A stretch of 16,981 bases of DNA from an uncultured Bacillota bacterium (GTDB lineage Bacteria > Bacillota > Clostridia > Peptostreptococcales > Anaerovoracaceae), in contig CAMKAM010000016.1 in assembly GCA_946410475.1 (NCBI GenBank), positions 1 through 16,981 of the forward strand, read 5' to 3'. The notes under the pieces are model-generated. The model was not told where the DNA came from, did no database searches, and saw only the letters and a program-made list of their open reading frames with translations. Positions 1 through 6,411 of this stretch are shown here, piece by piece (the stretch's first letter is position 1; the number at the start of each line of letters is the position of its first letter). The position numbers and the translations under genes were made by a program.

Positions 1-27
1 TTCTGCTAAAGGCCAAAATTCCAGCAT

Positions 28-58
28 AAAAAAACCGGGGAAGCGTCTGCCTCCCCGG
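28..58 (-). terminator. Intrinsic terminator after rlmB
   Basis: On the minus strand, a 7-bp perfect GC-rich stem (CCGGGGA/TCCCCGG, plus positions 35-41 and 52-58) encloses a 10-nt loop. It is followed directly by seven T residues (34 to 28). It lies 15 nt after the rlmB stop codon, so it closes the eight-gene operon that begins near 6310. Confidence 0.93.
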
Positions 59-72
59 AGCCTTAGTCTTAT

Positions 73-921
73 CTATTTCGCACCGCGCTGCCTCACCACT
101 TCATACATCAGTATCGCTGCCGCGTTCGACGCGTTCAGCGACGAGATCTTTCCGACCATCGGTATCGACACGACGAAGTCGCACTTTTCGCGAACGAGTC
201 TGCTGATCCCCTTGCCTTCGTTGCCGATGACCAGCCCGATCGCCCCTGTCAAGTCTGCTTTGGTATATTCATCGCCGTCCATGTCGCATGCCGCGATCCA
301 GACTCCCTTTTCCTTAAGCTGATCCACAGTCCTCGCGATGTTCGTTACCTGCGCGACCTTCATGTACTCTATCGCGCCCGCGCTGGCCTTCGCGACCGTT
401 TCAGTCAGTCCGGCTGCCCTGTCTTTTCCGATGATGATACCGTGCGCGCCTGCGCATTCGGCTGTCCTCATTATCGCACCGAGGTTGTGCGGGTCTTCGA
501 TGTCGTCGAGGATCATGATGAACGGGTCTTCGCCGCGCTCCTCGGCTGTCCTGAGTATTTCGCTTACTGAACTGTACTTTGCCGCCGCCGCGTAAGCGAC
601 CACGCCCTGATGCACTTCATCTGTGATCCTGTCCAGGGCCCTTCTGTCTTCGAATCTGACACTGATCCCGCGCTCCTTCGCAAGGGCGACTATCTTGCTG
701 ATCGAGCCCTCGCTTCCGTCAGCGATCAGTATCTTCTCTATCTCACGACCGCTCCTGAGGGCCTCCGTGACAGCGTTCCTGCCAGCGATCACATTGTCCG
801 GTCTGCGTTCCTGCTGCCTTTCTGGCTGCGCTGCGCTGCGGCCTGCCGTTCTCTTTCCGGCTCCGGATCTTCCCGCGTTCTTTCCGCCGGACTTGTTCTT
901 CTTCATCTTGTTTCCTGCCAT
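73..921 (-). CDS. rlmB: 23S rRNA (guanosine-2'-O-)-methyltransferase, RlmB/TrmH family
   Basis: SPOUT-class RNA 2'-O-ribose methyltransferase; by family it uses AdoMet to methylate a 23S rRNA guanosine (G2251 in E. coli). The 282-residue protein has a lysine/arginine-rich low-complexity tail (about 1-42), a TrmH substrate-binding domain starting at NVIAGRNAV (about 43-112), and a SpoU catalytic domain. The three SPOUT motifs are visible: EDPHNLGAIMRTAE (N146, R152), GNEGKGI (about 233-239) and SLNASNAAAI (about 261-270). I chose the ATG at 921 because the frame upstream lies inside folA and a GGATAGG-like ribosome site precedes this ATG. The folA stop is only 4 nt upstream, so the genes are probably translationally coupled. 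The basic tail is longer than in compact homologues such as E. coli RlmB and may help bind rRNA (inference). Assignment to RlmB rather than another TrmH member rests on the cysS-mrnC context. Confidence 0.93.
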   Translation of the reverse strand: MAGNKMKKNKSGGKNAGRSGAGKRTAGRSAAQPERQQERRPDNVIAGRNAVTEALRSGREIEKILIADGSEGSISKIVALAKERGISVRFEDRRALDRITDEVHQGVVAYAAAAKYSSVSEILRTAEERGEDPFIMILDDIEDPHNLGAIMRTAECAGAHGIIIGKDRAAGLTETVAKASAGAIEYMKVAQVTNIARTVDQLKEKGVWIAACDMDGDEYTKADLTGAIGLVIGNEGKGISRLVREKCDFVVSIPMVGKISSLNASNAAAILMYEVVRQRGAK

Positions 922-925
922 TGAC

Positions 926-1423
926 CTATCCTCTGCGCTCGTATCTCGTGAATCTGAACGTGACTCCGTTCTCCTCTTCAGGCTCGCTTTCCCATGCCAT
1001 AGTGAACGCCGCATCCTCATCGAGATCCGGGAAGAACGTGTCCGCTTCGAACGAAGCGTCGATCTTCGTCACCAGGACTTCATCGCACGACCCCAACATC
1101 TGTCTGTAGACTGATCCGCCTCCGCACACGAAGACCTTGTCCATGTCCAGTCCCATCTCTTCGCAGATGCCTTCGACATCCTCAGGCGAATAGCATATGC
1201 GGCAGCCCTCCGCCTCGTACGAAGGATCGCGTGTCAGGACTATATTCGTCCTGCCCGGAAGCGGCCTGGAACCGGGGAATGACTCCAGAGTCTTTCTCCC
1301 GATCACCACCGCTCCGCCGATAGTGTTCTCCTTGAAATATTTCAGGTCACGTGAAAGATGGACGAGGAGATCCCCGTCCTTTCCTATGCCCCAGTTCCTG
1401 TCAACAGCAACTATCGCTTTCAT
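926..1423 (-). CDS. folA: Dihydrofolate reductase
   Basis: NADPH-dependent reduction of dihydrofolate to tetrahydrofolate, cytosolic. The 165-residue length is typical of chromosomal DHFR. Visible motifs are AVDRNWGIG at the start, the catalytic acid D26 in HLSRDLKYFK, GRKTLESFPG (42-51; NADPH contact), LPGR with R57 for the substrate glutamate, and a late CGGGSVYRQ glycine motif. At the position of E. coli W22 there is V21, and the neighbouring Pro is Leu (DLLVHLSRD); I believe this departure recurs in Clostridia-type enzymes. The gene directly follows thyA. That is functionally logical because ThyA produces the dihydrofolate that this enzyme recycles. The ATG at 1423 is preceded by GGAGAG, which overlaps the end of thyA (stop at 1433-1435). 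Confidence 0.96.
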   Translation of the reverse strand: MKAIVAVDRNWGIGKDGDLLVHLSRDLKYFKENTIGGAVVIGRKTLESFPGSRPLPGRTNIVLTRDPSYEAEGCRICYSPEDVEGICEEMGLDMDKVFVCGGGSVYRQMLGSCDEVLVTKIDASFEADTFFPDLDEDAAFTMAWESEPEEENGVTFRFTRYERRG

Positions 1424-1432
1424 TTTTCTCTC

Positions 1433-2263
1433 CTATATCGCGATCGGTATGTTCTTGATCTGCGGATTCTTTTCGTAATCCTCGACGATGACATCGTCGA
1501 CCGTAAAGTCATAGAAATCCTTGACGTCCGGATTGAGATGCACCTTCGGAGCCGGATACTGCGGCCTTGTCAGCATCTCCTCGATGATCGGCACATGTCT
1601 GTCGTAGATATGAGCATCGGCAATGACGTGCACGAGCTCTCCGGCTTTGTATCCTGTCGCCTGAGCCATCATCATCAGAAGGATCGAGTACTGCACGACG
1701 TTCCAGTTGTTCGCCGCAAGCACGTCCTGCGAGCGCTGGTTCAGGATGCCGTTGAGACGGTCGCCCGTCACGTTGAAAGTCATGGAGTAAGCACACGGCT
1801 CCAGACCCATCTCCGTCAGATCTCTGAAGTTGAAGATGTTAGTCAGTATCCTCCTCGAGTACGGCTGGTTCTTCAGCTGCCAGATAACGTTGTCGACCTG
1901 GTCCATATTACCGTGCTGGAAATCGTACTTGATGCCGAGCTGGTATCCGTAAGCCTTTCCGATCGAGCCGTTCTCGTCAGCCCACTCGTCCCAGATGTGC
2001 GAGTTCAGATCTTTGATGTTGTTGGACTTCTTCTGCCATATCCAGAGTATCTCGTCCGTTGCGGATTTTATCGCTGTCGGACGAAGTGTGAGCGCCGGGA
2101 ATTCCTGGGAAAGATCGTATCTGTTCACGACACCGAACTGTTTTATAGTGTGTGCAGGAGTCCCGTCTTCCCATACCGGACGGACCTTCTGGCCCTCGGA
2201 TGAAAACCCGTTGTCTATGATATCGCGGCACATGTCCACGAACAATACATCAGCTCTGCTCAT
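1433..2263 (-). CDS. thyA: Thymidylate synthase (ThyA type)
   Basis: Converts dUMP and methylene-tetrahydrofolate to dTMP and dihydrofolate. The 276-residue protein carries the nucleophile C157 in LEPCAYSM, the arginine pair in PYSRR (134-138) for phosphate binding, NQRSQD (175-180), the NNWNVVQYS segment (185-193) and the late HIYDRH motif (218-223). The residue after the nucleophile is Ala where E. coli has His. PCA plus ANNWN marks a ThyA subgroup found in many Firmicutes, so I read this as subgroup character, not damage. A strong GGAGGT sits 7-8 nt before the ATG. The gene lies 22 nt after mrnC and 9 nt before folA, which recycles its product. The FAD-dependent ThyX has an unrelated sequence and is excluded. 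Confidence 0.97.
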   Translation of the reverse strand: MSRADVLFVDMCRDIIDNGFSSEGQKVRPVWEDGTPAHTIKQFGVVNRYDLSQEFPALTLRPTAIKSATDEILWIWQKKSNNIKDLNSHIWDEWADENGSIGKAYGYQLGIKYDFQHGNMDQVDNVIWQLKNQPYSRRILTNIFNFRDLTEMGLEPCAYSMTFNVTGDRLNGILNQRSQDVLAANNWNVVQYSILLMMMAQATGYKAGELVHVIADAHIYDRHVPIIEEMLTRPQYPAPKVHLNPDVKDFYDFTVDDVIVEDYEKNPQIKNIPIAI

Positions 2264-2285
2264 TACATACCTCCGTTAATGTATC

Positions 2286-2717
2286 TCATCTTTGTTCTTC
2301 TATAACTGTGATCGCCCTTCGGATCACTCTCTCCATCTCCTCTGTCTCACCGGTAAGATAGAGATAGCCGACAAGCGCCTCGAAAGCTGTCGCCCACTTG
2401 TAATCCATGACATCCGCATGCTTCGGAACGGAATGCGGCTTGTGGTTCCTCGCGCGCCTTACGACGGCCTGCTCCTCTTCCGGGAGATCATCCGCCATCG
2501 CCTTGATCGCGAGGGCCTGAGCCTCAGCGTTCACGAACTGCACTGTCCCGTGATGCAGGGCGTCCACCTTCAGCGCCATACTCTGGTGCCCGCTTCCGGC
2601 CTCCGCAAGCACATGTTTTCTTACATATATTTCATAGACGGCATCGCCTATGAAAGCCAATGCCGCCCCGTCCATCATTGATGTGTCTATAGTTGTTCCT
2701 GCCGCTTTTTCTGTCAT
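2286..2717 (-). CDS. mrnC: Mini-ribonuclease III
   Basis: Dimeric RNase III-fold endonuclease without a dsRNA-binding domain. In Bacillus, the family matures 23S rRNA from its precursor. At 143 residues it has the usual length. Visible family marks are ALAFIGDAVYEIYVR with catalytic D25, RRARNHKPHSVPKH (87-100), and YKWATAFEALVGYLYLTG with catalytic E113. It directly follows cysS (8 nt gap), the standard Firmicute arrangement. The ribosome site is modest: AAGGAA lies about 12 nt before the ATG, so translation may depend on coupling with cysS. A later in-frame ATG pair at residues 14-15 has no better site. Confidence 0.95.
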   Translation of the reverse strand: MTEKAAGTTIDTSMMDGAALAFIGDAVYEIYVRKHVLAEAGSGHQSMALKVDALHHGTVQFVNAEAQALAIKAMADDLPEEEQAVVRRARNHKPHSVPKHADVMDYKWATAFEALVGYLYLTGETEEMERVIRRAITVIEEQR

Positions 2718-2725
2718 ACCGGAAA

Positions 2726-4129
2726 CTATTCCTTTATGATCTGTACACCCTGCGGAGTATCCTTCAGCGTGATTCCCTGAGCGGCAAGCTGGTCTCTGAT
2801 CTCGTCAGCTCTTGCAAAGTTCTTCTCTTTTCTCGCCTGCTGTCTCTCATCTACGAGCGCCTGGATCTCGGCGTCGATGCCGTCGTCCTCGCCCTCCTTG
2901 TCCTGAAGGATGCCGAGCACATTGCAGAACTCCATGAGAGTTTCGAGCGACTTCTCAGCGAACTCTTTGCTTGCGCCGTCTTTTACAGCTGTGTTGATCG
3001 CTGTTACGAGCTCGAATACGGCTGTGATACCGTCAGCTGTGTTGAGGTCGTCGTCCATCTTCTCGATGAATTCCTGTCTGAACTTGTCATATCCCTCAAA
3101 TGCTTCCTTCTCAGCGTCAGTCATCCCGCCTTCGCCCTTCTCGATGAGGAACTGCAGGTTCTCCTTCGCATTGCGGAGTCTTGCCAGCGAGTTCTTCGCC
3201 TGCTCCATCAGCTCGTCGCTGAAGTTGATCGGGTTTCTGTAGTGTCCCGAAAGCAGGAAGAATCTGATGACTTCGCCGTCATACTTCTCAAGGATGTCTC
3301 TTACTGTGAAGAAGTTGCCCTTCGACTTCGACATCTTCTCATTGTCTATCGTGATGTATCCGTTGTGCATCCAGTAGTTCGAGAACTTCACTCCGTTGTG
3401 AGCCTCACTCTGAGCGATCTCGTTCTCATGGTGCGGGAACTGCAGGTCCTGGCCGCCGGCGTGGATATCAAGAGTGTCGCCGAGGTACTTTCTGCTCATA
3501 GTCGAGCACTCGATGTGCCATCCCGGACGACCCATGCCCCAGGGAGATTCCCAGGCGATCTCGTCTTCTTCCTTTCTGGCCTTCCAGAGAGCGAAGTCCA
3601 GCGGATCCTTCTTCTTTTCTTCTATCATGATACGGGCTCCGGCTTCGAGGTCGTCGATATTCTGACCCGAGAGTTTTCCGTAGTCCTTGAACTTTCTCGT
3701 GCTGTAGTATACGTCGCCGTCGACTTCGTAAGCATATCCCTTGTCGATCAGGTCCTGTACGAACTGGATGATGTCATCCATCGTCTCCGATACTCTCGGA
3801 TGAACGTCAGCAGGTCTTACGTTGATAGCGCCGGCGTCTTTGAAATACTCTTCGATGTATTTTTCGCTTACTTCGGGAGCCGAGATGCCCTCTTCTCTCG
3901 CGCGGTTGATGATCTTGTCGTCGACGTCCGTGAAGTTCTGTACGAACGTAACGTCATAGCCTCTGTACTCCAGATACTTTCTCAGCGTGTCGAATACAAC
4001 GAACGGACGCGCGTTTCCTATATGGAAGAAGTTATATACGGTCGGGCCGCAGACGTACATCTTGACTTTGCCTTCCTCCTGCGGTACGAACTCTTCCTTT
4101 TTTCTTGTCATTGTGTTATATACTTTCAT
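2726..4129 (-). CDS. cysS: Cysteine--tRNA ligase
   Basis: Class I aminoacyl-tRNA synthetase charging tRNA-Cys. At 467 residues it is full length. It shows the Rossmann start CGPTVYNFFHIGNARP with the HIGN form of the HIGH motif (36-39), KMSKSKGN (265-272), and all four zinc ligands at the usual places: C27, C208 (HIECS), H233 and E237 (PHHENE). The C-terminal DALR and anticodon-binding regions are present, ending with a charged helix typical of bacterial CysRS. AAGGAGA precedes the ATG at a good distance. The gap after the PHP gene is only 36 nt and holds no T-box-like leader, so expression probably comes from the upstream operon promoter. Confidence 0.98.
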   Translation of the reverse strand: MKVYNTMTRKKEEFVPQEEGKVKMYVCGPTVYNFFHIGNARPFVVFDTLRKYLEYRGYDVTFVQNFTDVDDKIINRAREEGISAPEVSEKYIEEYFKDAGAINVRPADVHPRVSETMDDIIQFVQDLIDKGYAYEVDGDVYYSTRKFKDYGKLSGQNIDDLEAGARIMIEEKKKDPLDFALWKARKEEDEIAWESPWGMGRPGWHIECSTMSRKYLGDTLDIHAGGQDLQFPHHENEIAQSEAHNGVKFSNYWMHNGYITIDNEKMSKSKGNFFTVRDILEKYDGEVIRFFLLSGHYRNPINFSDELMEQAKNSLARLRNAKENLQFLIEKGEGGMTDAEKEAFEGYDKFRQEFIEKMDDDLNTADGITAVFELVTAINTAVKDGASKEFAEKSLETLMEFCNVLGILQDKEGEDDGIDAEIQALVDERQQARKEKNFARADEIRDQLAAQGITLKDTPQGVQIIKE

Positions 4130-4165
4130 CTTCTCTTTCTCCTTCTATTCGTCAATTTGTTTGGT

Positions 4166-5023
4166 TCAATCAGCAGTGACGCCGGGGCCGTGGAAATCAG
4201 AGCCCCTCGTCGAAATCAAGCCATGCCTTTCAGCAATGGCGCGCGTACATCGCATTTCTTCTTCTGTATGCTGAGCGTAACAGCACTCGAGTCCTCCCAT
4301 TCCGTGGGAAGCGAGCTCTGCCACAATCCTCTCAAGATGACCGTACATCTCTTCCGTCCCTCTTTTACCTATGTTCTTTATCCTCATCGGATGGGCAAGC
4401 ACCGCAGTGCCTCCCGCTCCGGTTATTATCCTTATCGCCTCGAGAGCGTCTGTCTTTTTCTTCTTCAGTAAGCAGACAGGCGGTCTGTCGAAGACCCTTT
4501 CAAAAGCTTCGGGGATGTCTTTGACATAACCCTTCGCTATCATAGCCCTCGCGATCTGCGGCTTCGATATGTATCCGGCATTGGCCGCCGGTATATCTTC
4601 GTCCTTTATGTCAAAGCCTTCCGCCCTGACTGCCGCAAGGAGTTTTTCGTTCCTTTCAAAACGACTTCTTCGCATTATATCACAAACACGCAGGATTTCC
4701 ACATTTTCCGCATCAAAACCGTACCCCAGAATATGGAGTTCGACCGATCCGCGGTATTCCGTGGACATTTCGATGCCGTTTACAAAATCTATCCCTGCCG
4801 CGCGGGCTGCCCTTGCGCCTTCTTCCAGCCCGCCGATCCCGTCGTGATCGGTGATGCTGATAAACGAAAGGCCCTTTTCTTTCGCCCAATCAACTATCTG
4901 CGACGGGGAAAACGTCCCGTCTGAATTGTTCGAGTGGATGTGCAGATCCACGTCCGGATCGTCACGCAGCAGGATGCCGCCGGCTTCTTTTGCCATTCGT
5001 CTCTTCATCAGGCAGAAAGCCAC
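4166..5023 (-). CDS. PHP-domain metal-dependent phosphoesterase (COG0613, RnmA/YciV-like)
   Basis: Polymerase-and-histidinol-phosphatase fold hydrolase. Relatives include E. coli RNase AM (RnmA/YciV) and 3',5'-nucleoside bisphosphate phosphatases, so it may act on RNA ends or nucleotides; the substrate cannot be read from the sequence. The 285 residues show the metal site in order: DLHIHSNNSDG (H28, H30, D35), SITDHD (H60, D61), GIEMS (E85), H97, AHPMR (H211) and RGSDFHG (D276, H278). The internal motif that is often RPHIA in relatives reads KPQIA here (154-158). I chose the GTG start at 5023 because AAGGAG lies 7 nt upstream. The alternative ATG at 5008 has no ribosome site but overlaps the previous stop as TGATG. 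The gene therefore overlaps the DJ-1 gene by 16 nt, suggesting coupled translation. Confidence 0.85.
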   Translation of the reverse strand: MAFCLMKRRMAKEAGGILLRDDPDVDLHIHSNNSDGTFSPSQIVDWAKEKGLSFISITDHDGIGGLEEGARAARAAGIDFVNGIEMSTEYRGSVELHILGYGFDAENVEILRVCDIMRRSRFERNEKLLAAVRAEGFDIKDEDIPAANAGYISKPQIARAMIAKGYVKDIPEAFERVFDRPPVCLLKKKKTDALEAIRIITGAGGTAVLAHPMRIKNIGKRGTEEMYGHLERIVAELASHGMGGLECCYAQHTEEEMRCTRAIAERHGLISTRGSDFHGPGVTAD

Positions 5024-5559
5024 GGGCAGGCTCCTTCCCTGACTTCGTCCGCGACGTCTTTTCCTTTCAGAGCCTCAAGCAGCGTCAGGGCGAATTCCAT
5101 CGCCGCGCCGGGAGCCATCCCTGTGATGATGTTCCCGTCTCTTACAGCAAGCTCGCTGACGGGCTCTGCCCCTGTGAGTCGATCTTCCATTCCCGGATAG
5201 ATCGTCGCTTTCTTTCCTCCGAGGACGCCGTGATGGCCGAGAGCCATCGGAGCCGCGCAGATCGCGCATACCCACTTGCCTGCGGCAGCGAACTCTTTGA
5301 TCATCTCTGCGAGCCCCTCGTGGTCCTGCAGGTACTGCGCCCCGGGCAGGCCGCCCGGAAGGACGATCATCTCGCACGCGTCTTTGTCTGCTTCTTCGAA
5401 CAGGAGGTCCGCGATGACCGGTATGCCGTGCGCTCCCTTCACACAATAGTCTCCTGTGATCGAGACGCCCTTCGCGTCTACATCGCCGCGCCTCAGTATG
5501 TCTATACATGTCAGCGCTTCTATCTCTTCGAATCCTGTCGCCAGATAAACATATACCAT
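5008..5559 (-). CDS. DJ-1/PfpI (ThiJ/YajL-like) family protein
   Basis: Small cytosolic class I glutamine amidotransferase-like fold protein of 183 residues, the standard length. The DJ-1 signature is clear: LATGFEEIEA near the N-terminus with the conserved Glu of the active site (11-12), VLPGG (67-71), and the nucleophile-elbow motif AICAAP with C101. The family covers oxidative-stress chaperones, claimed deglycases and proteins misannotated as thiamine biosynthesis enzymes, so no exact activity is assigned. I start at the ATG at 5559, preceded by AGGTGGAG; the 20 codons upstream have no site and run into the previous gene. It begins 22 nt after the membrane-protein gene and overlaps the PHP gene. 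Confidence 0.88.
   Translation of the reverse strand: MVYVYLATGFEEIEALTCIDILRRGDVDAKGVSITGDYCVKGAHGIPVIADLLFEEADKDACEMIVLPGGLPGAQYLQDHEGLAEMIKEFAAAGKWVCAICAAPMALGHHGVLGGKKATIYPGMEDRLTGAEPVSELAVRDGNIITGMAPGAAMEFALTLLEALKGKDVADEVREGACPWLSA
5024..5036 (-). promoter_or_regulatory. Ribosome binding site deciding the PHP gene's GTG start
   Basis: AAGGAG on the minus strand (plus 5031-5036) stands 7 nt before GTG 5023, inside the last codons of the DJ-1 gene. The nearby ATG at 5008 has no comparable site. Confidence 0.7.
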
Positions 5560-5581
5560 ATTCTCCACCTTCTCTTTCTTA

Positions 5582-6307
5582 TCAGAACCTGCGGAACATC
5601 TTCCGTCTGCCCGCCACATTCCATGTCAGGTATCCTATCAGCAGCATGGCGAACACCCCCGCGATCGCCTCGAACATGACGACCTGCCTCGGGAAAGCGT
5701 CGCTGAGCAGGAGCACCAGATTATCGCCGTCCGGGAACTCCATCGGTATCAGAAGGCCCCATGTCGCCGCCCTCAGAGGGGCTATGCAGACCGTCAGGAT
5801 ATTCAGGATCTCGAGCACAGCGAATACCCCCACGCAGACCTTGAACCGCTTCATGAATATCTCCCTGACCCGCCACCTGATCAGCAGCCAGTAAGCGACC
5901 ACACTCAGCACGAGCATGACCACGCCGATCATCAGCATGATATCGAGCACATGCCTCGCATCCGTCATAGCCTGCTGGTCCAGAACCGAGAATATCTGCT
6001 CGGGATCGAACTCGGAGTTTTCCATCAGGGCGAACTCGTCGGTCTTTCCTGTCATGAAGTTCGTGATCAGCCCGAGGAGTTCGTCTTCGGATGTGCTGAC
6101 AGTCGTTGCTCCTATGATGCCGGAAGCCGAAAGACTGTACGAATATACATCTTTCATCCTCATTATGACATTGGCAACAAGGCAGATGACCGCGATCGGC
6201 ACACTGAAAACTATGACGTTGGCGACCCTTTTGTAAATAGTGTCGTCACGCCTGTTGACAGTCCGCTTCCACGAATCTTCTCTTCTGCGTCTTCTCCTGA
6301 TTCTCAT
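5582..6307 (-). CDS. Four-helix membrane protein, possibly DUF1461/TIGR01906 (Lit-like)
   Basis: Integral membrane protein of about 241 residues. An arginine-dense N-terminus (six consecutive Arg at about 4-9) is followed by a helix at about 30-48, a large outside loop of about 70 residues, a helix at 123-143, a helix at 156-178 and a helix at 209-230. The loop ends in DARHVLDIMLM running into helix 2, and helix 4 is preceded by a loop with FP (LLSDAFPRQ). This recalls the DUF1461 family, which includes the lipoprotein intramolecular transacylase Lit. The second histidine I would expect between helices 3 and 4 is not present, so the family call is weak. The frame opens farther upstream to a TTG at 6343 and ATGs at 6319 and 6316, but none has a ribosome site. 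I use the ATG at 6307 because a strong predicted promoter places the transcript start there. First gene of the operon that ends with rlmB. Confidence 0.6.
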   Translation of the reverse strand: MRIRRRRRREDSWKRTVNRRDDTIYKRVANVIVFSVPIAVICLVANVIMRMKDVYSYSLSASGIIGATTVSTSEDELLGLITNFMTGKTDEFALMENSEFDPEQIFSVLDQQAMTDARHVLDIMLMIGVVMLVLSVVAYWLLIRWRVREIFMKRFKVCVGVFAVLEILNILTVCIAPLRAATWGLLIPMEFPDGDNLVLLLSDAFPRQVVMFEAIAGVFAMLLIGYLTWNVAGRRKMFRRF

Positions 6308-6314
6308 ACCCTTC

Positions 6315-6343
6315 ATCATAGACCAAAAAGAGCGGCTTATCAA
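6315..6343 (-). promoter_or_regulatory. Predicted sigma-A promoter for the eight-gene operon
   Basis: On the minus strand, TTGATA (6338-6343) and TATGAT (6315-6320) are separated by exactly 17 nt; each box matches consensus at five of six positions. The expected start of transcription is 6308-6307, on the A of ATG 6307, so the mRNA may be leaderless. The -35 box lies in the loop of the upstream terminator hairpin. Confidence 0.6.
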
Positions 6344-6353
6344 GAAAACCGCT
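6325..6353 (-). terminator. Second, weaker intrinsic terminator downstream of the EF-G-like gene
   Basis: Minus-strand hairpin of 8 bp including one G-U pair (AGCGGTTT/AAGCCGCT, plus 6331-6353) with a 7-nt loop, followed by C and five T residues (6329-6325). It lies 16 nt beyond a stronger terminator and overlaps the predicted operon promoter. Confidence 0.55.
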
Positions 6354-6368
6354 GATGAAAATCACATC

Positions 6369-6397
6369 AAAAAAGGGGCACTCAAATGTGCCCCTTT
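6369..6397 (-). terminator. Intrinsic terminator of the EF-G-like gene
   Basis: Minus-strand perfect 10-bp stem (AAAGGGGCAC/GTGCCCCTTT, plus 6372-6381 and 6388-6397) with a 6-nt loop and a run of six T ending the structure (6374-6369). It starts 15 nt after the stop codon. Confidence 0.92.
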
Positions 6398-6411
6398 CCA
6401 TGCGTTTGAAA

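Noticed and set aside
2693..4471. Very long open frame on the plus strand (592 codons) antisense to cysS, mrnC and the end of the PHP gene
   Set aside because: The opposite strand encodes unmistakable CysRS and Mini-III. The plus frame shows no domain and has no sensible start context, and its openness follows from the codon bias of the real genes. The same applies to long plus-strand frames opposite asnS (8508-9866) and the ABC genes (12258-13484).
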